The notes: generated from the letters alone by a model not told the origin. 64,000 nucleotides of DNA from JAGQOZ01 sp041399205 (GCA_041399205.1 JAWKTK010000031.1:1-64000), one strand, 5' to 3'. Positions 53,411 through 62,891 are shown, counted from the stretch's first letter. Made by a program: numbers and translations.

Positions 53411-54560
53411 ATGCCTCGTCCGAAACGCAGTGAACAGTTTGATTCGTCTGAAATTTGCATAGTGCATGCGGTGCAACGCTGCGTTCGCAGAGCATTCCTG
53501 GCCGGCGTGGACGAGAAAACCGGTAAGGACTATTCGTTTCGCAAGGAATGGATTCGCCGCCGCCTGGAATCGCTGGCGTCGGTCTTCGGTATTGACGTGC
53601 TGACGTACGCTATTATGAGTAACCCACGTTCACGTCGTGCTGCGAAACCGCCCGGACGTGGTTGCGGAATGGTCAGATGCGGACGCGGCCGTGCGTTGGC
53701 TGCGAGTCTTCCCTGGTCGTCGCTTGGACGAACAACTCGCTGAACCCACTCAGAGCGCCTGTGGATCTCGTCAAAGACAAAGATCGAATGACGCTCATCC
53801 GCACTCGTTTGAGCGACATTTCGTGGTTCATGCGAGCACTCGCGGAACCGATCGCTCGGCTGGCCAACAAACAAGACGAATGCACCGGCCGCTTTTGGGA
53901 AGGTCGCTTCCAAAGCTCAGCGGATCACGGATGGAGCCGGCCTGTTGGCGTGTGCCATGTACGTGGACCTGAATCTATCAAAGCGGCCATGGCGGATTCG
54001 CTGAGTCTGGACCATTCACAATCGGCGTACCCGGATGGATCAGGCAAACGAGGCCAACAGATGCCGTCAGCGGCCTTTGATTTGGTGACGATTTCGAACG
54101 GGAAGCGATCATCGATTCTTCATTGACACAGTGGAAAATCGCAAACGTCAACGCGCTTGCCAAGCGTCGCAATCCGACCGGCAAACGAATCAACCGAGAC
54201 AGTTGGCTGGCCCCGCTACAGTTGAGTGCCAAAGAAGTTGTCACAGGATGCCGAAGTGCACCAGCAGGGCGTTCGAGCCAGCGACAAGGTTTTCTGAACG
54301 TCGATTTGGAGACGTACTTAGAGCTGCTCAAATGGACGGCCAAGCAGCGAGTGTCCGAAAGCGTAAAGTCAGTGCACTCAGCGATTGCAGGCGTTGCTTT
54401 CGAGTTTAGGAATCGAAAACAGTTCGAGACTTAGTGTGGAACTTCAGCGTTACTTTGGCAACAGTTCGTGCGCCCGGTTCGCCGAACTCGATGGCCGAAC
54501 ACGCCGAATCGACCGGCAAACGCTTCCACCGCAGGCCAGCGCGTTCATTATTCCGCCAAC
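53411..54560 (+). pseudogene. Broken RAYT-type (Y1/HUH, IS200-like) transposase
   Basis: The start (MPRPKRSEQFDSSEIC, VHAVQRCVRRAFLAGVDEKT, GIDVLTYAIMSN) is intact, then the sequence switches frames at least four times. Reading across frames gives HVHVVLRNRPDVV (the HxH metal motif), RWLRVFPGRRLDEQLAEPT, LSDISWFMRALAEPIARLAN, CTGRFWEGRF, LLACAMYVDLN and FLNVDLETYLELLKWT. Together these reconstruct a single-strand-cutting Y1 transposase of the REP-associated type common in planctomycetes. The first shift is an extra C in a CCC run (about 53617). Clearly nonfunctional as sequenced. Confidence 0.8.
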
Positions 54561-55432
54561 TGGATTTACTTTCGCTTTGGACTAGATCTCGCCGGCCAGC
54601 TGTTTTTTCCACGTAGGCGGTCGTTTTAACACTGGCCTGCTCGTCCAGCCCAGTGCAACAAGCCGCTTGTCTTGCCGCCCAGCAGCTCATCGCAGTCGTT
54701 TTCACTTGGCATCACCGTCGATCGCGCAGTCTCACTTCGCATATCGCTGCGCTGATTTCTCGCATGACCACAAGCCGTTTGTAGTCCCGCCTTCAGGCGG
54801 CAGCGGATATCGTCTTGTGGTTTGTGCAAGAAGGAGAGGTTACCGGATCATGCATGGCACCCTTCGTGCCACTCTCGCACGACCACAAGCTGCTTGTAGT
54901 CCCGCCTTCAGGCGGCAGCGGATATCGTCTTGTGGATTCCCTTCCGGGGATGGTTACCGGACCATGCATGGCACTCGCCGTGCCTCATGCATGGCATCTT
55001 TCGTGCCTCTTCCGGAACACAATCCGCATGTGTCGCCCGCTGGGCTGAAAACGTTCCGACGGAAAAGTGCGGGGAATGGATGGCACCAACCGGCTCTCCC
55101 CAACCGGCTCTCCGGTCGCAATCGTTCCAGTCCGTCTGGTCGGCTCATCATGGATGAGTGTGCCAATTGTGGATGGCACCTGGCGAAAACTGTTTAACGA
55201 GGGAAAGTTCGGGTTCCGTGACATTAGTATGGGCAACGGGCCATAGGCCCATGCTACTCCGTGAGAGCAACACAGAGGGTGCGGATCATGCATGGCACCG
55301 GACAGGCCTGTGCATGGCACCGGACGGGCCTGCCTTCTGCGCTGAACCTATAAATATCCCAAAGCGACTGTGCCAATCATGGATGGCACCGAAACAAACT
55401 GATGGATGGCACCGAAACAAACTGCTGCGAAA
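54561..55432. other. Repeat-rich noncoding accessory region
   Basis: No gene is supported. It holds two REP-like copies (54781, 54897) within a 113-base tandem duplication, many copies of an ATGCATGGCAC or ATGGATGGCACC word, a 20-base near-tandem repeat near 55380-55425 (ATGGATGGCACCGAAACAAA twice), and small inverted repeats such as GGGCCATAGGCCC near 55242. It looks like debris from repeated insertions around the broken transposase. Confidence 0.6.
54758..54983. repeat. Tandem duplication (about 113 bases) carrying REP-like units
   Basis: Two adjacent units (54758-54870, 54872-54983) both contain a CTCGCAYGACCACAAGC stretch, GTAGTCCCGCCTTCAGGCGG, CAGCGGATATCGTCTTGTGG and a GGTTACCGGAYCATGCATGG stretch. 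They differ in the middle, so the duplication is not recent. GTAG plus hairpin is the same element as in the array at 40141. Confidence 0.75.
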
Positions 55433-56707
55433 CTACGAACCAAACCGATGCTTGGCGGCCCAGAGTCCGAGTGCTGGGTTGCGGACAAAGTAGATTTCTT
55501 CGCCGTCCACCATATTCCAGCCATCCTGCAGCGAATCGGGATTGTACTTCTGCAGCATGGTATTCAGATCGGCATATTGATAGCCCACGCCGGTCACTTC
55601 GTCTTCTGTCAGATGGCCGGGGCAATAGGTGACGGTAAAGCGATTTTCGGACGAACCGTGGATCAAATGGGCCGCCGCGGAAAGATTGTTTCGCAAGTCC
55701 TGGTTGTCTTGAATAAACTGCATGATTTGCGGCGTGGTGCGATAACCATACTTGCGAATTAACGCGTCGATCTGTTTGTCTTCCCCGAAGGTTTCCACGG
55801 CCGGAGCCAATACGATCAATTCGCCTTGGTCAGCAATCAACAGCCGAGTTCGATAGATGGCTTTGTTACCCAGCCAAGTGCTGTGAAATTCCTCGGGATC
55901 TAGATAAGCCACAATCTTTTTCGGTTCGCGATCCAATGTCGTGATGTTGACTTTGACGGAAAGCGCCGCCGCTTGTTGGAAACATTCGGGATCGTCGCCA
56001 ATATAGAGGCCTCGCATCACATATTGGCCGTCCTCCCGAGGCCCAATGACGGTTTGGATATACAGCAACGGCAAGTCTTGACAGAATTCACGTTCCGCAT
56101 AATTCAAAATTTGCCGCAACGGGTTGTCAGCTCGTCCCATCATCCGTTCCATGCCATACGCCGCACCGACAAAATGGCTTTCATTTATTCCTTGGCTGCC
56201 GCCGGTGCCGACAAAAATGTTCTTGTTGTAATTGGCCATGCCGATCACTTCGTGTGGAATGACTTGCCCCACGGACAAAATCAAGTCATGCCCGCCGTCT
56301 CGCACCAGTTTGTTTAGCTGAGCGGGCCACGGTTTGTCGTAAATACCTTCGGTTACTTGTCGAACGAACTCGGCCGGAACTTCTCCAACCGTCACCACAT
56401 CTTCTCGCCACCGGTGTGGTCGAATCAGGTTTTTGGGCAACGATGGAAACATCTTGTCCAGCTGTTTGTCCGACATCGGGTCATGCGTGCCTAGCGCTGG
56501 CATGACGTCGGTCATAGCTGATTGAAAATAGCGATATGCCATGCAGGTGATCTTGCCGGCCTGGCTGTGATACCGAGTGAAGTCGGGCGGAATGGCCAGA
56601 ACTTTTTTTTTCTTGGGCAAGCGATCGAAAACAGAAAACAACGCTTCCTGGACCTGCGAATCGGTGAATTCGGCGGTCGGCGAACCGTCAGCAAAATAGA
56701 GCGTCAT
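55433..56707 (-). CDS. LarA-like (nickel-pincer lactate racemase superfamily, DUF2088) protein
   Basis: The protein resembles LarA and its relatives. An N-terminal Rossmann half carries VLAIPPDFTRYHSQAGKIT and MPALGTHDPMSDKQLDKMFP (the GTH motif), then LILSVGQVIPHEVIGMANYN and KNIFVGTGGSQGINESHF. The C-terminal half includes LDPEEFHSTWLGNKAIYRTR and FGEDKQIDALIRKYGYR. LarA racemises lactate and relatives act on other 2-hydroxy acids with a nickel pincer cofactor. No larB, larC or larE is near, so the substrate and cofactor are open. The ATG at 56707 is chosen over a longer frame to 56800. Confidence 0.85.
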   Translation of the reverse strand: MTLYFADGSPTAEFTDSQVQEALFSVFDRLPKKKKVLAIPPDFTRYHSQAGKITCMAYRYFQSAMTDVMPALGTHDPMSDKQLDKMFPSLPKNLIRPHRWREDVVTVGEVPAEFVRQVTEGIYDKPWPAQLNKLVRDGGHDLILSVGQVIPHEVIGMANYNKNIFVGTGGSQGINESHFVGAAYGMERMMGRADNPLRQILNYAEREFCQDLPLLYIQTVIGPREDGQYVMRGLYIGDDPECFQQAAALSVKVNITTLDREPKKIVAYLDPEEFHSTWLGNKAIYRTRLLIADQGELIVLAPAVETFGEDKQIDALIRKYGYRTTPQIMQFIQDNQDLRNNLSAAAHLIHGSSENRFTVTYCPGHLTEDEVTGVGYQYADLNTMLQKYNPDSLQDGWNMVDGEEIYFVRNPALGLWAAKHRFGS

Positions 56708-56945
56708 AATGAAACTTTGCGAGTCAAAGGAACAAAAACGAATCTGCTTCGTCCCTATTGTAATGGTCCAACGACAAGCTGCCCATTGCCAGCCGAGCAA
56801 ACTAGTATTCCAAGATCTTACGGATCACATGCAGTTCAAAGTTGCAAGGATACGAGCAGTGAAACACTGAATGTGGACATGCCATGGACTTTGCGCCGTA
56901 TCCGCTAACCTGGAAGTCTAGTTTGGAGCGCGAACTAGTGCATTG

Positions 56946-57382
56946 TTAGTTCTTGATTTTCGGGTAGACGGACTTGAGGTTTGTGCGAGCATCGTCGATT
57001 TTTATCTGCCAATCTACGCCGCGCTGAGTGTTGTTGACGTCTTCGTGCCAGGCGGTGGTTTCTTGCCGAAGTTCATCGGAACTGCCAATGCGACGGCCCG
57101 AAACACATGGCCGAGTCATGCTGCTTAGTACGTCTCGCAGAACGCACCCTTCGTGTGCGTGTTGAGATTATCGCAAACAATGATGACTTTCTCGCGATCG
57201 GCATTAACGACAAGCTTGCGAGCAAGCAATCGCAGCGTCCATTTGCCATAGCCCTTGGGAGGCGTACCAAGTCGCATGGCGATTATCTTCGCCTCTTGCT
57301 TGCCGTCACGCAGTTTCTCGGTCGGCGGCGACTCGCGTTTCTTTCCATTGAGTGCGACACCACTAGAAACCGAATCCATCAC
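56946..57382 (-). mobile_element. Internally deleted IS630-family transposase remnant
   Basis: On the minus strand three separate IS630 transposase pieces are joined: the N-terminal helix-turn-helix part (EAKIIAMRLGTPPKGYGKWT, LRLLARKLV); directly after it the first catalytic Asp block (KVIIVCDNLNTHTKGAF, then stop); and, after a short gap, the C-terminus (MTRPCVSGRRIGSSDEL ... RGVDWQIKIDDARTNLK, SVYPKIKN, TAA at 56946). The regions between, including the later acidic catalytic residues, are missing. It abuts the 3' end of the LamG/PEP-CTERM gene. Confidence 0.8.
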
Positions 57383-58697
57383 CAGCTCGTCTTGCGTCTT
57401 TTGACAAGCTGGCTCCAGAGTGAATGCGACTCGGTTGGTTATTCGATCGGCGAGTTCGGAGGAGGCCGAGACAACCTAAGGCCAACAAGCCGCACGCATG
57501 GGGTTCGGGAACGGCGGTAACGCCTCGAGGCCCTTGTTCGTAGCCCTTCAATCCAAAGGCGGACACAAAGTCGCTGGTATTGCATTTTCCGTCGCCGTTC
57601 CAATCGCCTTCCGACCAAGACGCGTCTTCGCCGGTTTCATATTTGGCCGCTGTGAAAATGGCCACTAGGTCACTACTGTTGAATTCGCCGTCCAGATTCG
57701 AATCGCCGACCCAGGTGTTTTTCAGGTTCTCTACCCAGAAGATTCGGTCGAACATGTCCACTCGTCCATTCTCATCCAAGTCATAAATGGCATCGGTCAA
57801 TCCGTCGCGAATTGCCTCGGAAAGTCGATCGATATCTGCCGCCGTCAACAGGCCGTCCAGATCGTAGTCACCGGACAAGCCAACGTTGTTGAGAAAATCG
57901 GCGGGCGAAAGTGTCTGTTCGAACAATGCGGCCACGTCGTCCGCAGAGAGGACATGATCAAATAGAGCGAAGTCATCAATCAAGCCATCCGCCGAATGTT
58001 CGTTTGCTCGTCCAATCCAAAAATCCTGCGAAGCCATTATGCTGCCGCCGTCGATATCGGCGATGTCTCCGGCCGGACTGAACGAATCGGTTTCCAAGCC
58101 ATCGACGTATAAACGAGCGTCGTTGTTGGTTCGATCCAGCGTGTACGCAATGTGGTGCCATTGGAACGTATCTGGTTCGTCGTAGTTGTCTTCCAGCGTA
58201 AGCGGTTCCGAGTTGACAACCACAAATCCCGCGTCGGCGGTGTCGAAGCGACCATTCACGGTTCCAGGCGACAATAGAAATAGTTGGATGCCAGAATCGG
58301 TGCCGGACAGCGAATCATGGATTCCATCTGCGCCGCCATCGCCACCGGTGTCTCCAATGTCATCCTGCGGACTGTTGCGGCGGAACCACAAACTGACGGA
58401 AATGTCGCCCGTGCCAAATGCTGGCGTCTGCGCCATGGGAACGGTCAGAAAATCATCTTCGGTGATTTCGAACGTGCCTGGACCGGCTCCCAAGAATTGA
58501 GCCGCCTGCCCCACGGCACCTTCAACCAATTCAATGGTGGTCGACTGCGTGGCTGAAGCGTCGTGTCCATTTCCGGTGCGGTCGGCAAATGGATCGGGAG
58601 ATTCAAAGTCGTAATAGGCAACGATGTCGCCGTAGAGAAAAGACGAAGAGAAACAGAAAAGCAGCGTCGCAAGGAGAAAAAAAGTTCGAATCGGCAT
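57363..58697 (-). CDS. Exported LamG-domain protein with dockerin repeats and PEP-CTERM tail
   Basis: From ATG 58697 there is a signal peptide (PIRTFFLLATLLFCFSSSFL), then a concanavalin-like LamG jelly-roll (AYYDFESPDPFADRTGNG, ISVSLWFRRNSP, WHHIAYTLDRTNNDARLYVD), which binds carbohydrate or protein in known families. Three EF-hand dockerin repeats follow (GDYDLDGLLTAADIDRLSEA, GDSNLDGEFNSSDLVAIF, GDWNGDGKCNTSDFVSAFG) and AVPEPHACGLLALGCLGLLR, a PEP-CTERM anchor. The last 27 residues (after RTRR) run into the IS630 remnant and are not typical, so the native stop was probably lost by insertion. Confidence 0.87.
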   Translation of the reverse strand: MPIRTFFLLATLLFCFSSSFLYGDIVAYYDFESPDPFADRTGNGHDASATQSTTIELVEGAVGQAAQFLGAGPGTFEITEDDFLTVPMAQTPAFGTGDISVSLWFRRNSPQDDIGDTGGDGGADGIHDSLSGTDSGIQLFLLSPGTVNGRFDTADAGFVVVNSEPLTLEDNYDEPDTFQWHHIAYTLDRTNNDARLYVDGLETDSFSPAGDIADIDGGSIMASQDFWIGRANEHSADGLIDDFALFDHVLSADDVAALFEQTLSPADFLNNVGLSGDYDLDGLLTAADIDRLSEAIRDGLTDAIYDLDENGRVDMFDRIFWVENLKNTWVGDSNLDGEFNSSDLVAIFTAAKYETGEDASWSEGDWNGDGKCNTSDFVSAFGLKGYEQGPRGVTAVPEPHACGLLALGCLGLLRTRRSNNQPSRIHSGASLSKDARRAGDGFGF

Positions 58698-58837
58698 ACG
58701 GACATCTCGCGTATTCAGGGTACGTCTCGACAATCGAAACTACAGAATACCCCGATTGCCGGCGCGAAGCAAACACGCCGCGCCAGACTGGCGATACGAC
58801 GTTCTTGAGACTCTGAATGGTTACGCAACGCGAACGC

Positions 58838-60151
58838 TTAGCCGGGAATGGCCGCTTGCAGAGCCGACTTCTTTTCCGTCAGCTGATCGACAAGGTCTTT
58901 GGGTGTGAGTGCCGAAGGATTGTCGTCCAAAAATTTAAGCACGTCGTTCAGCTTGACGTCAATCGCGCCGTGGGTGTTTCGCAGGTTGGCGTCTGGATCG
59001 GCGATGGGCTTCAATACTTTCATGGCGGCGTTGATGCAACCGAGTTGGCTCTTGAGACGCCGTCTGGCTTGATCGACCAACGGATGCGCAGGTACTTCGG
59101 GCTCAACAAATGTGCCGCCTTCTTCCGGACTACGCGGCGCCGGACGAGCTCGTCGCATGTCAGCTTCAAATCCGCCGGACGATTCGGCCAAACTATTTTG
59201 GCGGTCAATTTCGGTCATACAGACTTCGACACTCAATTCGCCCAGCAGCTTGAGCGTGACGGCCACTTCGTTGGCATCCAATGCTGGCGAATTCAGATTA
59301 GCCAACGCGTCAGCTGCGGCACAACGCACGTAGGCGGGATTCGAAGTGTCCGCCATGACCGGAACAATGTACTTGGCCACACCACCGACTTTCATGGCGC
59401 CTAGCGTTTCCACGGCCAGCTTCTTCATCCAATGGACACCGTCGGCTGACATGTCGGCCGTGGCAGGATCCATTTTCAAGATGTTTAGTAAAGGAGCGCC
59501 CATGGCGTTGTCCGTTTGCTGAGCTGCGGCCAAGAGTTCTGCGTGTCGCTTGAGACCGATCAATGCAGCGATATGCAACGCATCAGGCTTCTTCTTCAAC
59601 TGACTCAGCAGCACACGTCTGGCATTCGGCAGAGGTATCGGTGGTTTTTGTTGCGGAGTTCGCTGCAATTCCGTTTGATTTAATTCGCCCAAGATCAATA
59701 GCGCACTGTATTTGCAGGCGGTGGGATAGTTGCCTTGCCAAATCTTGCCCGCAAACGGATAAGCAACTCGTTGAATCAAGAAGGTATGCAACGCATTGTT
59801 GTTCGCTCGCCGAACGTCTGACAGCAACTCTTCGCGTAACGCTGGCAATGTTTCGGGAGATTGCAGCGCAGATGGATGAACCATAGCGTCAAAGATACAG
59901 CGGACGTAATACGCACCTAGCTTGTTCTGCTGTTCACGAGTCGGCGCGGTGCTGGACATGAGAATAGGCTGCAGTTCTCGCTTCATGTCACGACGTTTTC
60001 GTTCGTCCAACACTGCCTGAGCCGGGTTGATATTCTGCGCCAATAGTGTTTTTTGCGAACCCAGGGCAGCCCATAGGCAGAACAAACCAACGCCATAAAT
60101 CTTCAAACCTCGCACAGCGAAACTCCGTTCCCAGGTTCGCGAATTCGCCAT
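58838..60151 (-). CDS. Exported helical-repeat protein, function unknown
   Basis: A signal peptide (LKIYGVGLFCLWAALGSQ, cleaved near LLAQ) leads into a mainly helical protein. It has HEAT-like units (ALHIAALIGLKRHAELLAAA, KLAVETLGAMKVGGVAKYIV, YVRCAAADALANLNSPALDA) and a C-terminal helix pair (LKFLDDNPSALTPKDLVDQL). I recognise no catalytic motif. It resembles the many periplasmic repeat proteins of planctomycetes that lack a known role. It stands alone, 140 bases upstream of the LamG gene on the same strand. Confidence 0.78.
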   Translation of the reverse strand: MANSRTWERSFAVRGLKIYGVGLFCLWAALGSQKTLLAQNINPAQAVLDERKRRDMKRELQPILMSSTAPTREQQNKLGAYYVRCIFDAMVHPSALQSPETLPALREELLSDVRRANNNALHTFLIQRVAYPFAGKIWQGNYPTACKYSALLILGELNQTELQRTPQQKPPIPLPNARRVLLSQLKKKPDALHIAALIGLKRHAELLAAAQQTDNAMGAPLLNILKMDPATADMSADGVHWMKKLAVETLGAMKVGGVAKYIVPVMADTSNPAYVRCAAADALANLNSPALDANEVAVTLKLLGELSVEVCMTEIDRQNSLAESSGGFEADMRRARPAPRSPEEGGTFVEPEVPAHPLVDQARRRLKSQLGCINAAMKVLKPIADPDANLRNTHGAIDVKLNDVLKFLDDNPSALTPKDLVDQLTEKKSALQAAIPG

Positions 60152-60552
60152 TCACGAAACCCAACTTAAGGACCGATCAGAAAAACCGGTAAGGATCCAG
60201 GGCGAAGGCCTCAACACTCTGCACCATCACTTACCGACGTCGTATTGACCACGACACGCCAACTCTATTGTACTACAGTACCTTTTGCGGAAGAACGATG
60301 TCAACTTTCGATTTCTGCGGCTGATCCACGGATAGACCGTTCCGCCGGCCATTCTCAAGCCTTCCGCTTGGCGTTAATGTAAAATAAATGAAGTCAATGG
60401 ATCCAATATCAAAACCGGTTTCCGCCTTGGCCAGCCACAACGGAGCGTTCTGTTTGGATTTATTGACATTTCATGTTACCGATTGTCCACCGGCCGTTTG
60501 ATACCTGGTAGGCAATGTCGCAATCGTTCCAACCGCATCACCTGAGCCGAAT
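60152..60552. other. Divergent intergenic region
   Basis: About 400 bases between divergent genes with no supported gene and no strong promoter match that I can defend. It presumably contains both promoters. Confidence 0.4.
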
Positions 60553-61041
60553 ATGTCAAATTTCGAAGATAGACTGTCAAAAGCGATCGAACGAGGAAAA
60601 AAGCGATCCAGCGAAAAGCAGCAGGAGCTGGAAGCCAAGGCTTTGTCCGAGGACGAACTGCGCCAACTGCATACTCGGTATCGCCTGCAGTTGTCCGAGC
60701 ATATCGAAAAGTGCATCAACCAGCTGCCCAATCATTTTCCCGGTTTCCAGCTGGAAACCATTTACGGCGAAAAAGGCTGGGGCGCGGCTGCCAGCCGAGA
60801 CGACGTGGGGGCAGGTCCGGATCGAAGGCGGTCCAATTTCTTCAGCCGTCTGGAGATGACCATTCGACCGTTTTCTTCCTATCACGTTGTTGAATTGGCC
60901 GCCAAAGGCACCATTCGCAACAAAGAGGTGTTTAATCGCAACCACTTTGAACTCGTTCAGGAAGTGGATGCCGACATGTTCCTGAATTTCATTGACGTGT
61001 GGGTGCTGGAATACGCCGAATTGTTCGCCGCACAGCCGTAG
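60553..61041 (+). CDS. Conserved-looking hypothetical cytoplasmic protein
   Basis: This 162-residue protein has no signal peptide. The N-terminus is a highly charged helix (FEDRLSKAIERGKKRSSEKQ), and the C-terminal half is alpha/beta (RRSNFFSRLEMTIRPFSSYH, VVELAAKGTIRNKEVFNRNH, FLNFIDVWVLEYAELFAAQP). No family is recognised. Its 3' end overlaps the convergent metalloprotease gene by about 50 bases, but both reading frames look genuine. Confidence 0.72.
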   Translation: MSNFEDRLSKAIERGKKRSSEKQQELEAKALSEDELRQLHTRYRLQLSEHIEKCINQLPNHFPGFQLETIYGEKGWGAAASRDDVGAGPDRRRSNFFSRLEMTIRPFSSYHVVELAAKGTIRNKEVFNRNHFELVQEVDADMFLNFIDVWVLEYAELFAAQP

Positions 61042-62266
61042 TTCGTCGCCCGATTCCGACAAACAATGCTAGCCACCAGCAAGATGTCGGTTCAGGGACA
61101 GGGCGAATGGATCGAGGCCCTTGTTCGTAGGCGTTGGCGGTGAACGCCAGAATTAAATCTTGCGAATCAAATTCCGCGTCGCCGTTCCAGTCACCTTCTG
61201 CCCACGTGGAATCCAACGCCACGTTGTTTTCATATTCGGCCGCTTGGAAAACCAACGTCAAGTCGGACGAATCAAATTGACCGTCCAGATTCGCATCGCC
61301 AAAAAACGTGTTGGCAATCTGTTCGACCCACACGCTGCGGTCTGCTGAATCGAGCGAACCGTTGCTGTCCAAGTCAAAATACGCGTCAGCCGAAACGTCT
61401 CGAATCTGCTGGCTCAGAAAATCGATGTCGGCGGCATTCACCGCACCGTTTTCGTCCATGTCACCCGGCACGGGAAACGAGTCGACAACGCGATACCCCA
61501 GATCTCGTAAGGACTGCACCGTCATGTTGCTCAGATGGGGTTCGCCAAAATCGGGATCGATTGCCGGGGACATCAAGTCTTGCGCCAAGTCTCGGCCTCG
61601 ATGATCCACAATTCCCGTCAAGGGTGAAAGGGACAGCGGGTCGACAGGATTACCTTCTTCTGAAGAACTACGAAACAACTGGTTCCAATGTGCATTTGCC
61701 GAACCTGCGCCGCCCGCCAATTCCACGGGTACATAGGTTGCGTCAGGATCGTATTCTTCTCGGTAAGCAGCCAGAGCGAATTCACCGATATACCGGCCGC
61801 TGCCGTGAACGTAAACGTCGTTGATTTGCCAATAGGTACCAATTCCCAAAGCGTGCCCAACTTCGTGAGCCATGACTTCGTCTAGAAAATTGACGCCGGG
61901 CATCAAGTCAAACCCAGTGGCCATGGGCAAGATCTGAGCAGGATTAACGTAGACGTCGCCGGCTGTGGGCAAAATGTAGGTGCCGGTTGGCTGAAAAAAA
62001 CCCGTGCCATTGGCGGACGCCAGTCCGGATGCTTGCGATCGAATTTCAATCGGAAAAACAACAGGCTGATCGACTCCTTGATAACCGAGGATTGTGTTTT
62101 CCCAAAGCGTTTCCGCGCTGGCAAACGCTTCTTCCAGCAGTGAAAACTGTTCAGGCGTAAACGCTGCGGGATTGGGGTAGGAGAACTGGATATCGAAGAG
62201 CGAATCGGCGTGCAACATCTTCTGCGACGCCACCATCACCAGCGTCCAGGTAACCCAACGGATCAT
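60989..62266 (-). CDS. Exported leishmanolysin-like metalloprotease with dockerin repeats and PEP-CTERM tail
   Basis: A signal peptide (IRWVTWTLVMVASQKMLHA) precedes a zinc-protease domain with the HExxH motif in DEVMAHEVGHALGIGTYW (about residues 134-138) and DLMSPAIDPDFGEPHLSNM, a Met-turn-like segment. Three EF-hand dockerin repeats follow (GDMDENGAVNAADIDFLSQQ, GDANLDGQFDSSDLTLVFQA, GDWNGDAEFDSQDLILAF), then RPVPEPTSCWWLALFVGIGR, a PEP-CTERM anchor with a basic tail. A secreted or surface protease is likely. Starts at 62299 or 62350 are also possible. Confidence 0.87.
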   Translation of the reverse strand: MIRWVTWTLVMVASQKMLHADSLFDIQFSYPNPAAFTPEQFSLLEEAFASAETLWENTILGYQGVDQPVVFPIEIRSQASGLASANGTGFFQPTGTYILPTAGDVYVNPAQILPMATGFDLMPGVNFLDEVMAHEVGHALGIGTYWQINDVYVHGSGRYIGEFALAAYREEYDPDATYVPVELAGGAGSANAHWNQLFRSSSEEGNPVDPLSLSPLTGIVDHRGRDLAQDLMSPAIDPDFGEPHLSNMTVQSLRDLGYRVVDSFPVPGDMDENGAVNAADIDFLSQQIRDVSADAYFDLDSNGSLDSADRSVWVEQIANTFFGDANLDGQFDSSDLTLVFQAAEYENNVALDSTWAEGDWNGDAEFDSQDLILAFTANAYEQGPRSIRPVPEPTSCWWLALFVGIGRRTTAVRRTIRRIPAPTRQ

Positions 62267-62444
62267 ACGTGCCGACTTGGCCAAAACAACAAACATCATG
62301 TGGACTCGGAAGTGAATTCGATTCTCTGAACGGCCTGCACCGATAACCATGCACGCTGCATTATGTCGCAGACTGAAGCCGAGTCCCAGTTTAGTCGGTT
62401 GCGGCGGATTCGGAAACGAAATGACGTGATGCGAACGAACCAGC

Positions 62445-62891
62445 CTAGCGAACTCGGATCGAAAACCGTTCCAACAGGCCTCCGATATGTCGTTCCAATT
62501 CGTCTAGCGCCTCTTCCGGATGGCTACAATCTAGATCGTGGATGTTCCAGTATTCCACTTGATGCCGGTAAAACGGAAACTTCGATTCAACCAGTCGCCG
62601 ATGTTCCGATTCCTTGACAGCCACGATATGGTTGGACGAATCAAAATCAACGGATTCGGCGGGAATTGGAAAACGGTGTTCCAGAGGTACGGGGATTCCA
62701 AGTTCGTCCAATCGCCGCAAGGTATGGACCGAAATCGGGCCTGGGTTTTGAACGCAGATATTCAGCCCGCGCGAGACGGCTCGCCACCCTAATTGCTCGC
62801 GCTGAGCATGGTAGTTGAACAAGATTTCGGCAAACCGGCTGCGATAGTAGTTTCCGGTGCAAAGGAACAGGATCTGATTGACACAACTCAT
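62445..62891 (-). CDS. Low-molecular-weight protein tyrosine phosphatase-like protein
   Basis: The P-loop CTGNYYRSR (C-x5-R) follows the first beta strand, as in low-molecular-weight tyrosine phosphatases and arsenate reductases. The remaining fold (RAVSRGLNICVQNPGPISVH, VDFDSSNHIVAVKESEHRRL) fits the family. The general acid is normally in a DP motif; here IHDLDCSHPEEALDE offers D residues without a clean DP pair, so the activity may differ. ATG 62891 is used; an upstream ATG at 62936 adds 15 residues. The role could be control of polysaccharide or kinase signalling, by analogy only. Confidence 0.8.
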   Translation of the reverse strand: MSCVNQILFLCTGNYYRSRFAEILFNYHAQREQLGWRAVSRGLNICVQNPGPISVHTLRRLDELGIPVPLEHRFPIPAESVDFDSSNHIVAVKESEHRRLVESKFPFYRHQVEYWNIHDLDCSHPEEALDELERHIGGLLERFSIRVR

